In this document: positions 35,332 to 48,030 of the stretch, piece after piece | Numbering within the stretch: position 1 is the stretch's first letter | How the letters are laid out: every line of letters starts with the position of its first letter | Source of the DNA: Stictocephala bisonia | Taxonomy: Eukaryota; Arthropoda; Insecta; Hemiptera; Membracidae | Direction of reading: 5' to 3' | Length of the DNA stretch: 64,000 nucleotides | Assembly (NCBI GenBank): GCA_035578905.1 | Contig: JAQJVL010000005.1 | Span: 124,001-188,000 of the forward strand | Notes under the pieces: model-generated | What the model saw: the letters and a program-made list of their open reading frames with translations, nothing else | Databases searched by the model: none | Told to the model about the DNA's origin: nothing | Position numbers and translations under genes: made by a program

Positions 35332-35713
35332 TAGATCGCGCTGTTGCGTGGAGCTGATTAATGTATGTACCCTTCTTTTCTTTTTTTTTTTTCTCTTGTC
35401 GAAAGTGTAAGTGAGTAGAGTGTACGTGCGTATGTAGGGCTTGGATGTGTGTGTGTGTGTATATTGGAGTGAATGCGAGTGTGTAAGGAGTGTGAGTAGG
35501 GTATGTTTGCGTACCCAAATCTCTGTGAGATGGATTTTTTTTCACAGTCAAACATGAGATTCCTCTAACTTATAAACATATGTATAATGTTGACACTTAA
35601 CTATGTATTTTATTATATAAATATTATTATTGTTTAAATAGATACTTATAAATTGAATATCCTTTTCAAATCATTATAATTTAATTACGAATTTATTAGC
35701 TGATATAGAGCTC

Positions 35714-35751
35714 ATTCCCCACCCACAGGCTGTATAGCCCATGTGGGGAAT
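35714..35751 (+). promoter_or_regulatory. 3'-UTR stem-loop of the LINE
   Basis: A nested hairpin. The outer stem is ATTCCCCAC (35714-35722) with GTGGGGAAT (35743-35751). The inner stem is GGCT/AGCC closing the loop GTAT (35728-35739). LINE 3' stem-loops are often the recognition site for the element's own reverse transcriptase. That role is inferred here from position. Confidence 0.6.
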
Positions 35752-35840
35752 TTTTCAAGTTATTTTTTTTCATATGTATTCTTTATTGTATTAGTAATTT
35801 TTACTGAAATAAACGGATTTTCATTTCATTTCATTTCATA

Positions 35841-36079
35841 GTCTTCAGGAGATGACCGCGTCAATCAATTCCGTGCATTATACACCGGACCAGCCAACGT
35901 TTCGACCTCGACGCAGCGATCCATCATCAGGGGGACATAGCAATTAACTGTTAGTAGTGTTAGCAGTTAATTTCAGTCTGTCGCCCACCCTGATGATGGC
36001 TCTCTGTATCGAGGCCGAAACGTTGGCTGATCCGGTGTATAACGCACGGAATTTACTGACGCGGTCATCTCCCGAAGAC
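35841..36079. repeat. 239-bp near-perfect palindrome
   Basis: Left arm 35841-35933 (GTCTTCAGGAGATGACCGCG onward) and right arm 35987-36079 are reverse complements with about 10 differences. The centre continues the symmetry through AATTAACTG/CAGTTAATT around a 13-base loop. It begins two bases after the LINE's TTTCA tail. No coding sequence is present. Each arm, read outward from the centre, contains CTGATGA then GAAACGTTGG. Confidence 0.93.
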
Positions 36080-36835
36080 CAAGCATTTGTACGTAAAATT
36101 CCCTAAAGTTTAGAAAGACGTCATAAAATGCATATAAAATATTGATCAAATATGTAAATTCAGAAATGACAGATAACCACAGATATTCGTTCAAAATAAC
36201 TGTAAAATTGTGCAATTAATTCTAATTTGCATTTTTTGTTGTGCCAGAAAAAAAACCTGTGATAAATTCCGAATCACGAAAAGTAACAAATGATCCATTC
36301 TATGAACAATGAAATTTAAAATATAAGATTATACAGTATCTTCAGGCTGCATGTATCATTACTAAAATCACACTATTCATAACATAGTTTGTATTTTTCT
36401 CTCGCACTTATACATATTGTTAATGTTTTATTTCACTAAACTATATTATTAACTGATACGTCCAAGTATGGCAGATATTATTTGAACTAATTGATAACAT
36501 TCTGAAATCAATGTTCCTAAGCTAAACGGGGACAAACAAAAACTGCTTTCCCACATTCAGCCAGTTAGCAGTTGTGTTGTTCAAATTACTTATTTAATAA
36601 ACGCGAAAGAAACATCACTAACTAACCTTGGAAAATGATGTACAAGGGTCAGGTTAATTTAAATACTGATCTGTTGACTCCAATTTAAATAGACCCTACT
36701 AATGTACGCTGTTTCATTCAACTCCTCCCACAAGACTCCAGCATTTCAACTATAATCATAATTTCCCATGTTCAAGTCACAATTTAATATTAAGTGTCAT
36801 TTCCGTGATTATGAGAACAAAATTAAACAAAATCA
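36080..36835. other. AT-rich intergenic stretch
   Basis: No gene or repeat was recognised. Confidence 0.4.
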
Positions 36836-37443
36836 CTGACATTTTGTTTTAGATATCCATCTTTATCACCACTAATTGTCCTTTGAGTTAGCACATTTCA
36901 ATTACGTTAATGGTCTGCAGAAGCTGTCGGCCATGTTGGTTTTAATCCCATAAGAACAACGTTATTTTCGAACCGGACATACGATCACGCGTATCCAAAC
37001 TAAACAGTCATTTTTAAACGGATAATTCCATACAAATTGCATTTGATCAAGAATGAAATTGCGCGTTGGAAATGCTTTGCGAATTCATAATTAGTTTTAT
37101 TGAAAAAATATAAAATATATTTAGTTTGACGTTTTTATTTTCACCTATTTTTCAAAATTAGTCATATGTATTCAAAATATCAAAAGCAAACCCAATGCGA
37201 AATGTGATAACGTTTAAAATGACACCTTATTCATAATGTTGCCCAATAAATAACGAAAAAATATGGATTCGCAAATAACATTATTCTTGTGGGATTAAAA
37301 ACAACATGGCCGACAGCCTCCAACAGCATCTGCAGACTCTTAAGTAACATGCCACAAACATTTTGTAACTGATATTTTGTTTTAGATCTCCATATCTCTA
37401 GCACGATTGTCATTTGACTTCGCACATTTCCAGTTCGTTAATG
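36836..37443. repeat. Mosaic of direct and inverted repeats, unidentified element
   Basis: Inner inverted arms: 36912-36966 (with CTGTCGGCCATGTTGGTTTT) and 37275-37338, its diverged complement. Outer segments 36836-36911 and 37371-37443 are instead direct repeats of each other (TTTTGTTTTAGAT, GCACATTTC, CGTTAATG), at roughly 75-80 percent by eye. This is not the layout of a simple MITE. Confidence 0.7.
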
Positions 37444-38200
37444 ATTTTGAAAATAAATATTAAAGAATCTTAAAAGGTCCGTTTAAAAATAGTGTATTTA
37501 AAAAACTATTTTTTATTATGGAAAGGTTAAGTGAGAATCGTTCTAAATCAGAGGTGCGTCTTGACACACTTCATTCGCTTTCACAACTTGCTGCATTTGG
37601 AGTTCCTCCCATTTACGTTTAAAAAGATGTTTGTGCGCATGCGTAAGTGTTTTAATAGAATTTCACTTTTTAAATAATGATTTGTAGATTATTCATGGAA
37701 TGTAATTGTGAATTGTAGCCGAAACTGTATTGTTGCACGATTAAAAGTAAATTTAACGTTGAACCCTGTGAATTATATACAAAGCTTTGGTTACCTATCT
37801 AAGTTTAATTTTCACGGTTAATTATTGTATTTACTTAAACATCTAAAAAAGATTCTTCATAGTATTAAAACGTGGAGGCTTATTAAGTTTTTAAAATTAT
37901 TTTGGAACTATAATATAATACATTTTGCATATTTTTAATTAACATAAAAATAAATATAAATGTCATTCATTGAACTATTTAAATCGCAAGGGTATTATAT
38001 TATATTTTAGCAGGGTGTTGTATCAGGTCTTGACAAATTAGATATTCGGAGCAGAACCTCACCACATAAACCCTACATACAAGAGTGTCTCCTAGAATCA
38101 GCACTCAACTACTTCATGGGGTTTGACCGGATACGCTAAAAATAATCTCTATAATATCTAGACATTCATATTAAATTAAAATTACATATACACAATAGTG
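37444..38200. other. AT-rich stretch upstream of the promoter-like island
   Basis: No gene was recognised. Confidence 0.4.
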
Positions 38201-38737
38201 TAGAAAGTTAAGTTGTAGGTGTCGTGTGCGAATGCGAATGTGAATGTGAATGCGCTGTTGGTAGTGGTGTACCGCCTTGCCTTGACCCGCATGGTGCGCG
38301 GCTCGGCGCGGCTAGGCGGGCTCAGCTCTGTATCGAGCGGCGAGCGGTCCCTCAGTGTTACTACCGGCCGCTAGATCGTGCGACGAGCACTCTGACGTAG
38401 GTACGCAGGCGTTCCCTGCAGCTATCGCCAGCGCCAGCCGCCAGTGAGACTAGAACGTTTGTACTTGTACACACTGGCCAGTGCTACGGTACTCACAGTG
38501 TGCCACCAGGACACTCCTTTTTTGTGTAACTGTGTGCGTGTTTGTGTTGTGTGCTATTGTGCTATTATTAGTTTTGTTTTGTATGCGAAAGACCGTGTGA
38601 GGTAACGCGACTATCGATCCGTCTTCCGCGATCCTAAGTTTTTACGGCAGACTCGTTTTTTATTTAATTTTTTTTGAAATGAGCTTTGAGTTGGCGTGAC
38701 CTACAAGGAAAGTCAGTGCTTCGTAGAAGACCGACTG
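38200..38737 (+). promoter_or_regulatory. CpG-rich promoter / non-coding first exon candidate
   Basis: A sharp rise in GC and CpG at 38220-38460 in otherwise AT-rich DNA. A TCAGT initiator-like motif lies near 38353 and others follow to 38470. Downstream sequence runs to a consensus splice donor at 38738 (GACTG/GTGAGTAAT). A second weaker donor-like GAG/GTAACG lies near 38599. No ATG here opens a long frame, so an exon would be 5'UTR. No downstream exon was identified in the window, implying a long first intron or a false call. Orientation is inferred from the donor only. Confidence 0.35.
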
Positions 38738-41700
38738 GTGAGTAATATAGACCAGTAGTGTGTGGGGAATGGGGACGATATAGTATCAGTCTAGGACGAA
38801 CGATGATCGATGCCAGCTTGACTCGCACCTGCAAGTTCACGCACACGCTCACTCCCCATTAACATCAATAACGTTTGTTCTATTTATATAGCCTACAGTT
38901 TGTTAATCACTTGGCTAGTCCAGGGGGCGTGGCAATTATCAATAAAGAAAAATGTCGAATTCAGAACTGATATTAGTTTACGAACAAATCGATAAGTCCG
39001 ACCAATTTACACTCGAAATAAATATCTGCGGACTTTAAATTTTGAATTTCCCGCCTCATAGATCGTTACATTATACGCACCTCATTGTGTTAGTTCTGTT
39101 AACAATGAAACTCTATGAGGCATTATACACTATATTTTGTATAACCTTATTTGTGCGTAGAGTAAGAGATTCACGTTTATGAGGTTAGATAATGTAATGA
39201 GCACGTATGCTGAAAACGGAATAGACAGGAGTCTAGGAATAGTTTGTACCTATTGTTATGTAATGCTGATTCGGTTCTATTTCTGTAATGAACCGGCATG
39301 TGCCGGACCCCTCGTTATGGATAAATTGAATTGATTGTTGGACTATAATGAAATGGTTGGCCTTTGAATACCGCTGACACTATGAAACCTCTGACTATAC
39401 GCCTTGTACAGTATGACTGACTGTGACATGATCACAAGAGCGATTAGGCCAGTCCCCAACCTTGGGAGTGTCGTCTGCTCAGAGTAATATCGCATCCCTG
39501 GCTATCAATCCAGCTGAACTTCTCGGACATCCACTTCCAAGATGGCTGCCGTGCTCATGCTTATTTCGCCCCCTTTAGACCTGTGTAATTCTACTATCCT
39601 TAAAAATCAAATAAAGTTATAATACATGAAACCGATAAGTTAAATGTAATTTTTTGACACTGAAAGTCTAATAATTGAATTATCATTTTTGTATTAATAA
39701 CATGTGCAATAGGGTGTAGAATAGTTTTAATTTTTAGGTTATTATATTCTAAGTACAGTAACATTTAAGGTAAGAACCTTTTTTGCTCCAAAGTGAGATT
39801 AATCCAGTATAATTGTTAACACAGGTATATGAACTTGATAAGGGAGATCATGCATTACGAATGCGTGATTGGTCTGGTGTCTTCAATAATATGTAAGATA
39901 GACATGAAACGAACAAAACTAAGTTAGGTGATTCCCATCTTTACCTTGTCTCAAGCTATTTATCATTCATTCTCTGTAATACAGTATATTAAAGCTAAAT
40001 GTGTGTTTGGCTAGTGACAACTCTAACAATATTGTGTTCCAGTTTGATTTCAAATAATGTTCTTCTGCTGTGCACAGCAGATAGTGTCTAAGTATCGCAG
40101 TTTAAGCGTAAGCTACTTTATAGCTTGCAACTACTGTACTATCTTTATTTGGCCTTTCCCTGTTACTTTAATTTCACCACATTGTAATTTGTAAGTCCCT
40201 CTATGAACATTTATTAGCAGAGGTGACTTTTTAGCCATGTAATTAGATAAAACCTAAATTAGTTGTATAAATTTTAAAATTATAATGTATCAAGTCTTTC
40301 TTGACATTATTGTTCAAAACGCTCTTTTTACTTTGCCACTTAATGAAATTTGTATAACTGTCCGTTTTCATGAGCACTAAGAAAATGTAACAAGTATATA
40401 AAGACACGAAGTTTGTTTGAAGTACATACTCATACATTCAGTATCCAATAAAGGGAATAAATTAGAATTATTTTAGCTAGGGTATATTTGCATACTGGAA
40501 GTTGCTTGCTCCCATTCGCAATTTGCCAAGCTCACACGTACGGAAATGACGGATCTTTGTGTATGCTATACCATGAACGAATGTGTTTGTATGTATAGTC
40601 TTAGCTTTATTATATATGCCTTATGGTTTTGGGTTGAACTATTCAGTTTCTAGTATGTTTCCTACCGATCAGGCTATTAAATTTAGAATGTCTCAGAATG
40701 GTCGAACAATATACTGTAGTTGCTGAAGGAAAGGAACGCATGTTTTCATATGTTGTAGATATTGAACTAGCATATTTACGTTTTAGTTTCATTTTAGGGA
40801 GATTTCTATTTTGCATTTAAAATTAGCAAAACTAATTTCACAGTTTAGAGTTGACGTTGTTTTGAACTTCAAATTAATTGTTTTTCAAGAATACCTCGTT
40901 TTTTAAGTTTTAATCCTTTTTTTAATTTTGAATCCTATTGTTCAATGCATAATCGGATAAACTATAGGAGTACCACAAAGTCATCTGTGATACCGTTGTA
41001 AAACTAGGTGACTTAAGCCGACTTAAAATGCTTTATTACTTAAATATTATTAATGACTGCAAAATTCGTTAAAACAATCTAAGACTACTTACGGGTTATC
41101 TTAAACGGGTTCGGTAAAATAACTATACTGCTCATTACAGTAGATTACTTTTGTGTAACGCATTTTAAACTCAATAAGACTTTCAATTTAACATCTATAT
41201 TAAATAGTTGGGTAGGCGATTGCGAAAGGATTCTGTTATTGGATGAGTTTTGAACTAACGTGACGTAAAATATTATAAGTTATTCACATCTTACAATACC
41301 TGCTTTAAAATTCGATTTCTTTGGAATATTTTTAATGGAATGATTTTAGTGCACATGTTGGAGATCTAATTGTTTGATGAATGAATAATAATCCAAATCC
41401 ATATTAAACTTGTTGATAGAAATCTTCATACTAAGATGGAAAAATGCATTTTGTTTTATTTGAATGAAGCAAGTTAGGTTATCCTAATCGTTTTAACCTG
41501 GCGTTGTTTTGTTTTCCCGAGGGATGTAAAGAACACTTGTCCGATAGATATGACGTTACCTGATTCATCCCGAAGTTATCCTTTGGATTTATCGTGCACT
41601 ATATTTATCTCCTAATGGCTTATGAATCCTTTTAGTGATAGTTTAACAATTATTTTTTGTCTATTATTGAAGATTTCTTAAGACGAAGAAGCAATCTATA

Positions 41701-42120
41701 AATCAATTGGTCAGCTAAAAACTACTAGCTACATGTAGTATGTGTTTTCATGTAGCATGTAGTCTATTATTTGTTTGTTAGGTAATTCCTGCCTATTTAT
41801 TCCTTTTCGATTTTTTTTAACTATTGAAGAAGTAACTAAACTATATTTGCTTTTTGGAATTAAATAAACCACATGTAATATTGAATCAGGAATCATGGGC
41901 ATGTTGAACATTGCATTAAAAGTAACTTTGTGTTGTGTATAATTGTGTGTTATTCGAGATGCTGTCATAAATCCGTTTAACTGTCATAAGTCCAGTACAT
42001 GAACGTAAAAACAGGGCATTACTCTGAAATTCTTTAGGATAGCAATGATTCGACTGAACATTTGGAATTAATCTTGTCCAACCCTTAAGTTCAAACATGA
42101 TACCAAACTGATAGGCGTTG
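38738..42120. other. AT-rich stretch, possible intron
   Basis: No coding exon or repeat family was recognised. A perfect hairpin, CCGGCATGTGCCGG, lies near 39294. If the donor at 38738 is real, this stretch would be intronic. Confidence 0.4.
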
Positions 42121-42124
42121 TTAA

Positions 42125-42600
42125 TTTTTTAGGGGTGAAAACCACACCCCTATTGATAAAAAATTAAAAATGACAGTCTAAATCGTACTATATAAAATCA
42201 CGTTTTTATACTCAGAATATAGCCTAATGTATTTCCTGTTGTAGAACATAAATCATCTCATTATCATAGGTTTCAACCCCTAAAAGCCACCCCTGTTTAG
42301 AAAAATTTTAAAAAGGCAGTTTATATGTTGAATTAATGGTTGTATATTAAAAATGGCAAATTTTTCTTGTTCTAGAACATAATTTATTATGCCTCATTAT
42401 ATTGAACAACCCCTAAAAACCACCCCTACTGAGAAAAATTAAAAAAAGGTAGTTAATATGTTGAAAATATGTTAAATTACCATTTGCTATAGTCTATTAA
42501 AAATTAAAATTGTTTCTTGTTCTATAACATAATTCATTATACATCATTATATTGGACAACCCTAAGAACCACCCCTACTGAAAAATGCAGTTTAAAACCT
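42125..42600. repeat. Diverged tandem repeat, about 135-150 bp, four partial copies
   Basis: Each copy starts with a block like CAACCCCTAAAAACCACCCC (near 42132, 42271, 42407 and 42553). It continues with an A-rich run, AGTTTATATGTTG, and TTGTTCTAGAACATAA. Similarity is moderate, so the array is old. Confidence 0.75.
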
Positions 42601-44329
42601 GTTTCTGGACATTATTTGGGCAACGTTTTTTTCCAGAATGAATAATTAAACATTTAAAATTTCAATTAATTTAAATTTTAATTAATTTACTAGTAATAAA
42701 TAAATATGCATCTTCGTGCGTTTGATACGACAGCGAACTGATACACATGTAAAATTGCATGTTCTCGTGTATTCATAATTGCTGCAAAATATCCTAGAAT
42801 GAAATGCAATTGGTTTTTCAACGATAACTCCTTTCATTTTAAGGTATCCAATTGATAAAAAAATAATTCTGTCCGAAATTTAAAGGATATAAGACCTGTA
42901 AATTCATAATTTTTAAAAATTATTTTAGAAAAACAAAAATTGACGTTAAAATGCTCCGATAGGCCTACGTTAGATTTTGCTTAAGGTAAAATTTTCAAAC
43001 AGCGGTATCTATAAGTTTTCATGCTGGAAAAAATAACAGTATTTTTGCCAACAAAAAAGCTACATTTTTGTATGCATATGTTTTTTACGTAGTACTTGTA
43101 TAATTTTTTAGTTATTTTGAAAAGAAAAAACATTTTCAAATAAATTTAAAAATTGTATATGTAAATTGAACTTTTATTTTTATAATGCATTGTAAATTGA
43201 CCAAACTCCTAGAACTTCTTTACACTACATTTACAATGTAAATTATATATAGACCAAGGTTAATTTTACAAATTGCGTAATTTTTAGTTGTTAGTAGGCC
43301 AATTTACTCGTAACCAAAGCGTATGCAAAATGTTCTTTTGGTCACAACTCCGTCAATTTGAATGATATTTTAACTTAGCCAACAACTTATTTTAAAGGTC
43401 CTTTTACCTACTATAAAAAGATTGAATAAGTTATCATTGAATAACTCTTATTTGATTCTACTATTCGGCGTTTAAGGTTTCCGTTTCGTAGACGACAAAA
43501 GTAGTGACACCTTCGGCGAACCGTAACTTTATCAAAATTGCACATACGATAAAAAAGGAATATTTTTAGTATTTTATAAGATTTCTTTTAAATAGTAATA
43601 CTTTTATCGATAAAATCCAAACGTTCAAGTTATTTGTGAAAAACCGTTAAAATCATGCATTTTTTTAGCTTTAAATCGACGCTTTCAATCGGTAATAACT
43701 CCGAAAATATTAACTTCTCGAAAAAATGGTCCAGAATATTTTAAGCTTAAAATAAGATAATGTATCGATTTCTGCAGCTGTTTTGCATGTGAGAATTTAC
43801 AACCCTAAAAAGAGGTGGTTTTTACCCCTAAGATGAGATCACGTTTGCTTTTTTGGTCTTTCCTTAGCTACTACCAAATTTTCAAGTGAATTAGCATTTT
43901 CCTTAAGAATATCTTCCCCAAAACGCTTAGGTACTGGACTACTAAGTAAGCCAACGAAACTACTGATAACCTTATCATGATTTATTAAATATTCTTGCCA
44001 CTCCGTGTACGAGTACTTCAGATCTCACTATTCCCACTACTTCAGTGGCCATTGTTATTTATAAAAAATATTCCTAACTATAGACATATCTGTTCAGTAT
44101 GTCTTTTAATCGATTTAAGCATATTTAAATTATCTTTACAAATATCTGTTAGCATCCCTTTGATTATAAGTTAGGCATGTAAACGAATTTCTGGTGAAAC
44201 TCTCTGAGAGTTTAGTTGTTGATCGATAAAATACTAAACATCTTAATTTATGTGTAATAGAAGTTTTGGTGTGGTCTTCAGTCAGTTGAGGGATGCAATT
44301 TTACATTTTAGTTCCAAGAGGGGTTTCAT
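42601..44329. other. AT-rich intergenic stretch
   Basis: No gene was recognised. A block related to the preceding repeat appears inverted near 43800-43835 (GGTTTTTACCCCTA). Confidence 0.4.
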
Positions 44330-46265
44330 GGAACGTATTAGTACGTAGTTAATCAATGGGTGTGATATCTGACAACTGTTTCTCCTGATGCTTCGTGTGT
44401 AAATAAATTTATTAACTAATAAATAAAGTGATATCTTAAAAACGTTATTTGTGGATCGTCTTGGTGATTTCATTTTAACCAAATATTTAATTAAATCCAC
44501 GTTTTGCGAGAAACGTTTCTGATCGATCTTCTTCTGGTTTGTTTTCTGCACTAGGCTAGATCTGCTGACTAACCGAATGGTATACTATTAAAACCTGTCT
44601 CATGGATCGATGTGGCGCTGTATATGTCAGCAGTTAACGAAAAGGTCTTTTTTGTGCGACACGTATGTGATGTATCGTCTTGGCGTTGTTGTCAGTTAAC
44701 TATTTCACGAGAAGGCTTTTGAAATGCTATGTGAGAATTGTTTTCGATAGATTTGGTGTTATTCACCAGCTATTTTTTAAACAGAAGAAACATTTGTGTG
44801 CTCTCTGAGAACATCTTTTTGTGGATTAACTTGGTCTGTTTATCAGCTAGCTCATCATTCACAAACCCCCTTTTATGCACTATCCATCTAAGAAACATTT
44901 CTGATGATTCAATTTGGTGTCGTTTTTCAGCTAGTCCTCTGCCAGAAGGTCTGTTTGTATGCCACCTGAGAAACATTTCTGATTTATGATATTGGTCTGT
45001 TTATCAGCCAGATCTTTAGCCAAAGGGCAATCTTGCGAGATACTTGATAAACAATTTTAGATGCATCATCTTGGTGATACGTGCTATCTTAGAAATATAT
45101 CTGAAGCCTGGTGTTTTGGTAATTTTTATTAGCTAGAACTTTGCAATAAGGCCTTTTTTACGGGCTTGAGAAACAATTTCTCATCATCATAGTGATACGT
45201 GCTGTCTGAAAAATGTTCTTATGTGTATTCAGTGATTTTTACCAATCAGCTCTTTAACCAGAAGGCCATCTCTTACGTGATATTTGAGAAAAATGTTGAT
45301 GTTCTGATCTTGGAAATGTTTATCAGTCAGTACTTTGGTAAGAAGGCCTTTTTTACGTGCTATTTGAGAAATATTTTGATGCATAAACTTGGAAATATTT
45401 TCCAGCCATCACACTTATAAGAAGGCTTTTTTACGTGCTAATTGAGAAACATATTTATATATAATCTCGAAAATGTTTATCAACCATCACTTTGATACGT
45501 GTTATCAGGGAAATTCCTGAAAAAGATTAGATTGGAAAGTCCTATTTTACGTGTTACCAGGGACATTTCTCTAATATATTATATTGGAAATGTTTATCAG
45601 CTATCACTTTGGTAATAAGTCCTATTTTACGTGTTATCAGGGACACTCCTCTAATATATTATATTGGAAATGTTTATCAGCCATCACTTTGGTAATAAGT
45701 CATATTTTACGTGTTATCAGGGACACTCCTCTAATACATTATATTGGAAATGTTTATCAGCCATCACTTTGGTAATAAGTCATATTTTACGTGTTATCAG
45801 GGACACTCCTCTAATACATTATATTGGAAATGTTTATCAGCCATCACTTTGGTAATAAGTCATATTTTACGTGTTATCAGGGACACTCCTCTAATACATT
45901 ATATTGGAAATGTTTATCAGCCATCACTTTGGTAATAAGTTCTATTTTACGTGTTATCAGGGACACTCCTCTAATAGATTGTATTGGAAATGTTTATCAG
46001 CCATCACTTTGGTAATAAGTCCTATTTTACGTGTTATCAGGGAAATTTCTCTAATAGATTATATTGGAAATGTTTATCAGCCATAACTTAGGTAATAAGA
46101 CCTTTTTCACGCTTTATCAGCGAAATTATTCTAATGGATCATATTGGAAATGTTTATTAGCCAGCTTATGGTAAAACATTCGTTATATGTGTAATCAGGG
46201 AAATTCTTCTGATGGATGTTCTTGGTGTGTTGTTTATCATCAGCCAGCGTTTGAGATGCGATATG
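44330..46265. repeat. Tandem array, about 80-bp unit, homogeneous core with decayed edges
   Basis: From about 45520 to 46090 the units are 80 bp and nearly identical (GGAAATGTTTATCAGCCATC, then ACTTTGGTAATAAGTCATAT, TTTACGTGTTATCAGGGACA, CTCCTCTAATACATTATATT). On the left, from about 44330, and on the right to about 46265, increasingly diverged units of similar length are still readable by TTATCAGC, AGAAGGCC, TTTACGTGCT and GAGAAAC landmarks. Overlapping 60-codon frames inside the core are repeat artefacts. Confidence 0.92.
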
Positions 46266-47430
46266 AGAAGGATTTGATGTGTGATATTTTTTTTTCAGAA
46301 TAGATTTGACTGATTAAATTTACTTTCAAATCTTTTTGTGATGTATTTTTTTATGAAAGTACATTAAACTATCTAGAACTAGAAAGAAATAAACATGTTC
46401 GTGTTTTACATACATTTCCCATACATTATTTGCTGGGGTTTTTTATATTGTGTTTGTTTCTGTAAGTTTGTTTATTTTTTGTTATTTTTAGTTTTTTCTT
46501 CTAAACATGGCGCTTTCAAGATAAGAACGTACATTTTTTGCTGATAAATTTAACGAGTTTACATAAAGTGGTATGTAAGAAAGGATTATTCAAAGATAAA
46601 TGGACCATTATCTGATCCCATGACTTTGTTTGACTTCTTGCGACCACTTCGTTATTGAGCTGGCTAATTAGTTACATCGCACCTTAGTTTCGGTTATTTG
46701 ACCGGTTGATCTTTTCTTTAGATCCATTGGTGTTTTTGTAAATGTGTGATATATTATGTACGTCACGATTATATGATAAATTCTATTATTGTTAATAAAA
46801 TATGTAGTGCTGGGAATAGTTTTCCAGTTGGTTCTTGCAGGAGTTATACATGGCCTAGGTAAGCCGCTGACTGTAAAACATTATCTTGTAATATGTGTTC
46901 TTATACATCAGGTTTTTAAATGATTTGGACACTTTCGCTTGATGTGTGTTGTTTACATTTTTTATTTATATACCGTATTAAGATAAATATTACCTATCTT
47001 GGTTATAATGTATAAAGGAACATTTTTTAAGGTAGCGTGTTATGTCTGTGTTTTCTATTTTCAGTATACTGCATTTAAGATGTTCTACAAGTTAGTTTGT
47101 TGATTACACTCTAGACTAATTTTCTACACATTAAATACATTTTTTGGCACTAAATTGTAACACTAATGAAACAGTTTATTTTATTTTTCGATTTTTTTCT
47201 ATTACATATTAAATTGAGATTATAGAAACTTTGGTGGATTTTTAATTGAGTAGCTTTGCTGTGTGTTGGAGGCCTATTGCTTTTGTTCAGTCTAGTTCAC
47301 TTATGTTTGTTTATGTTTAATTATTCGTCATAAAAGAGTTATATGTTTGGTACAAGATAAACAAGTTTAGGCTCCAGTACAGTTAAACATGGCAATGGAA
47401 AAAACTCACAGAGGTCGGAATTGAGAATAT
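46266..47430. other. AT-rich intergenic stretch
   Basis: No gene was recognised. Confidence 0.4.
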
Positions 47431-47436
47431 CAGCAG

Positions 47437-47760
47437 CGGAGTACCCAGGGGGCCTATGGGACCAAGGCCCCCAAACATAATAATTTTGCTAAAAAAGGGG
47501 AGCAACACTTAACAATAATTGTAATGGGCAGAAGTTCAAGTTGAAAATAGTTACTGCATGTTTATGGAGGATAGCCATTTCTTCATAACTTAAATAATTT
47601 GTAGACTTAAATACGTATATGTATCATTATACATAATATGCAAATAAAGATGATTTGTGTTTGATTTTTAGTTTGAATGACGACGTTTTATCCTTGTGTC
47701 AGTCACCCCCTCCAAACACTAACCCTGAGTAGGCCCCCTAAATATCAGGAGGGGTACGAA
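47437..47760. repeat. Possible small dispersed element with GTACCC...GGGGCCTA ends
   Basis: GTACCCAGGGGGCCTA at the left is partly mirrored by TAGGCCCCCT...AGGAGGGGTAC at the right. The interior is AT-rich and non-coding. The type is not recognised. Confidence 0.3.
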
Positions 47761-47769
47761 GGATGAGAG

Positions 47770-47815
47770 AAATAATCATCAGCCAGCTACGTACTGAATT
47801 GTCGGCTGATGATTA
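47770..47815. repeat. Perfect 14-bp inverted repeat (hairpin)
   Basis: AATAATCATCAGCC and GGCTGATGATTATT are separated by about 18 bases. The function is unknown. It is too short for a usual miRNA precursor. Confidence 0.7.
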
Positions 47816-48030
47816 TTGTTGCAAGTTTCCTTCTGCCAATGCGCAACCAACAAAACGCTTCTTTACTGAAATGTCTTGCTGGGCTACTACCCATACTAGT
47901 AGTGGCCACTCACAAGTGCCGTCATGCGTGCTCATCTCCAATAGATCATGACTGCATGGCGTGTCTCGTAGAACACACCATGTTTATGATGCGATCCTCT
48001 AGTCACGGACTGCTCCAAGTGATTAATATA

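Larger units (their letters stand above)
33735..35838 (+). mobile_element. 5'-truncated LINE (Jockey/CR1-like) with intact-looking 3' end
   Basis: Starts abruptly within the reverse transcriptase and ends in an AATAAA (35808) followed by a (TTTCA)n tail at 35818-35839. A stem-loop lies 50-100 bases before the end. The 5' part of the element (ORF1, endonuclease) is absent, as expected of incomplete target-primed reverse transcription. Confidence 0.88.

Noticed and set aside
45584..46086. Five 60-63-codon frames beginning MEMFISHHFG
   Set aside because: Each is one 80-bp unit plus part of the next. They are copies of the satellite.
47770..47815. miRNA precursor
   Set aside because: The stem is only 14 bp, shorter than the roughly 22-bp duplex needed.
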